A stretch of DNA of 6,895 nucleotides from CBIHLX01 sp966210935 (GTDB lineage: Bacteria; Patescibacteriota; Saccharimonadia; Saccharimonadales; Saccharimonadaceae), in assembly GCA_966210935.1 (NCBI GenBank), contig CBIHLX010000043.1, positions 1 through 6,895 on the forward strand, given 5' to 3'. A program made the position numbers and the translations under genes. The number at the start of each line of letters is the position of its first letter. Position 1 is the stretch's first letter. Under the pieces are notes generated by a model. It saw nothing but the letters and a program-made list of their open reading frames with translations. It was not told the DNA's origin and did not search any database. Shown here piece by piece: positions 6,372 to 6,895 of this stretch.

Positions 6372-6732
6372 TAATCGACCAACAAAAAAGCAACGTGAGC
6401 TGCTAAATTATCTTAGCAACTTTATTAAAGAAAACGGTTACGGCCCAAGCTATCGTGAAGTGATGCGCGCCTTAGAATATAAGTCCGTTTCAACGGTTGC
6501 GACGCATGTCGACGGTTTGATCACTCGTGGTTATCTACGTAAAAAAGACCATTCGGCGCGGTCGCTTGAAGTGGTGACAGGTGAAATGGCTACCGCTTCC
6601 GAAGAGAATCCTCACATTGCTTGGCTCAAGGGGGAGATTGCCTTAAGGCGCAGGGTGGACACTCCAGAAAAGCAAGCTGAAGCTGATACTCTGGAATCAG
6701 CTCTAAAACTACTTGACTCCACCCCTAATTAA
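6364..6732 (+). CDS. Stand-alone LexA-type winged-helix DNA-binding protein, no S24 protease domain
   Basis: Residues 6-72 match the LexA DNA-binding domain closely: TKKQRELLNYL first helix, ENGYGPSYREVMRAL (equivalent to the classical GY.PS.REI turn), SVSTVATHVDGLITRGYL recognition region, and RKKDHSARSLEVV wing. The remaining 50 residues (about 80-118) are charged and probably helical (HIAWLKGEIALRRR, EKQAEADTLESALKLL), perhaps a dimerisation helix. The Ala-Gly cleavage site and the Ser/Lys protease dyad of LexA (about 200 residues in full) are absent, and the gene ends cleanly with TAA, so it looks like a short stand-alone regulator rather than a broken gene. It should bind DNA but could not be inactivated by RecA-stimulated self-cleavage. 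Its gene overlaps the ligase-like gene by 8 bp, so it is probably co-transcribed. Its targets, and whether it controls DNA damage genes or this locus, are unknown. Confidence 0.88.
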   Translation: MSDNRPTKKQRELLNYLSNFIKENGYGPSYREVMRALEYKSVSTVATHVDGLITRGYLRKKDHSARSLEVVTGEMATASEENPHIAWLKGEIALRRRVDTPEKQAEADTLESALKLLDSTPN

Positions 6733-6742
6733 CGGATATAAT
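6713..6742 (+). promoter_or_regulatory. Promoter of the tRNA-Asn gene
   Basis: TTGACT (6713-6718) and a perfect TATAAT (6737-6742) are separated by 18 bp. The -35 lies in the last codons of the LexA-like gene. Expected start is about 6749, giving a leader of roughly 5 bases before the tRNA. This is the best sigma-70-type promoter in the window. Confidence 0.8.
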
Positions 6743-6753
6743 AGCCTTTGTAT

Positions 6754-6828
6754 TCCGGCATAGCTCAGTGGTAGAGCGGATCGCTGTTAACGATTAGGTC
6801 GCTGGTTCGAGCCCAGCTGCCGGAGCCA
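6754..6828 (+). tRNA. tRNA-Asn, anticodon GUU
   Basis: A complete cloverleaf can be drawn: acceptor TCCGGCA/TGCCGGA (6754-6760 with 6818-6824), D stem GCTC/GAGC with loop AGTGGTA, anticodon stem GATCG/CGATT (one G-T pair) around loop CTGTTAA with anticodon GTT at 6786-6788, variable loop AGGTC, T stem GCTGG/CCAGC with loop TTCGAGC, discriminator G6825 and encoded CCA at 6826-6828. GUU reads the Asn codons AAC and AAU, and G at the discriminator position fits bacterial tRNA-Asn. It has its own promoter and terminator, so it is probably transcribed alone, though read-through from the upstream genes is possible. Confidence 0.97.
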
Positions 6829-6862
6829 TGAAAAGTCCACCCACTAGGGTGGTTTTTTCATG
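6827..6862. terminator. Intrinsic terminator after tRNA-Asn, probably bidirectional
   Basis: Stem CCACCC (6837-6842), loop ACTA, stem GGGTGG (6847-6852), then six T (6853-6858). The flanks also pair, CATGAAAA (6827-6834) with TTTTCATG (6855-6862), so on the minus strand the hairpin is likewise followed by a T run. It would end the tRNA transcript and any read-through from the ligase-LexA genes, and could end a convergent gene to the right of the window. The outer arm begins within the encoded CCA. Confidence 0.85.
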
Positions 6863-6895
6863 GCCTTATAATTGAACGAAACTAGCTCACTAGTG

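Noticed and set aside
6867..6872. TATAAT just after the terminator
   Set aside because: There is no -35 at the right spacing (the position falls inside the terminator stem), no extended TG and no gene start within the remaining bases.
6880..6895. CTAGCTCACTAG inverted repeat at the right edge
   Set aside because: Short and at the window boundary; nothing connects it to a site or element.
1..6895. CRISPR array, insertion sequence, attachment-site duplication or phage genes
   Set aside because: No direct repeats with spacers, no transposase or integrase motifs, and no second copy of the tRNA 3' end was seen on either strand.

Overview
The window (roughly half G+C, densely coded, standard stop codons) looks like a chromosomal cell-surface glycan locus from a small-genome bacterium. 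Three things make me suspect a candidate-phyla (Patescibacteria/Saccharibacteria-like) lineage: a stand-alone LexA-type winged-helix protein without a protease domain, very tight gene packing with apparently leaderless starts, and the style of the sugar transferase. This is an inference from gene style, not a taxonomic proof. No in-frame TGA is used as a sense codon in the five protein genes.

Minus strand, reading from 5037 down to 1: a polyprenyl-phosphate sugar-1-phosphate transferase (3595-5037) that would start a lipid-linked glycan; a GT4 glycosyltransferase (2468-3595) whose GTG start overlaps the previous stop by one base; a 107-bp gap holding a 19-bp near-perfect inverted repeat; then a long exported or membrane-anchored protein (GTG at 2360, running off the left edge at base 1). 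That protein carries 12 NHL-type beta-propeller repeats followed by a fibronectin type III domain. It is open for 786 codons, and I checked the frame line by line.

Plus strand, from 5079 rightward: a polytopic O-antigen ligase/polymerase-like membrane protein (5079-6371); a LexA-like DNA-binding protein overlapping its 3' end (6364-6732); a tRNA-Asn(GUU) gene (6754-6828) with its own strong promoter; and a hairpin terminator that reads well in both directions (6827-6862). The last 33 bases hold nothing I can call.

The two arms diverge from only 41 bp between start codons. There a single AT core (5044-5056) reads as an extended -10 element on both strands, so initiation of the glycan (transferase plus GT4) and its ligation or polymerisation could be switched on together. 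A plausible working model is that the transferase and GT4 build a lipid-linked saccharide on the inner face of the membrane, the O-antigen ligase-like protein polymerises or transfers it outside, and the propeller/FN3 protein is a surface or secreted partner. The flippase and further glycosyltransferases are not in the window.
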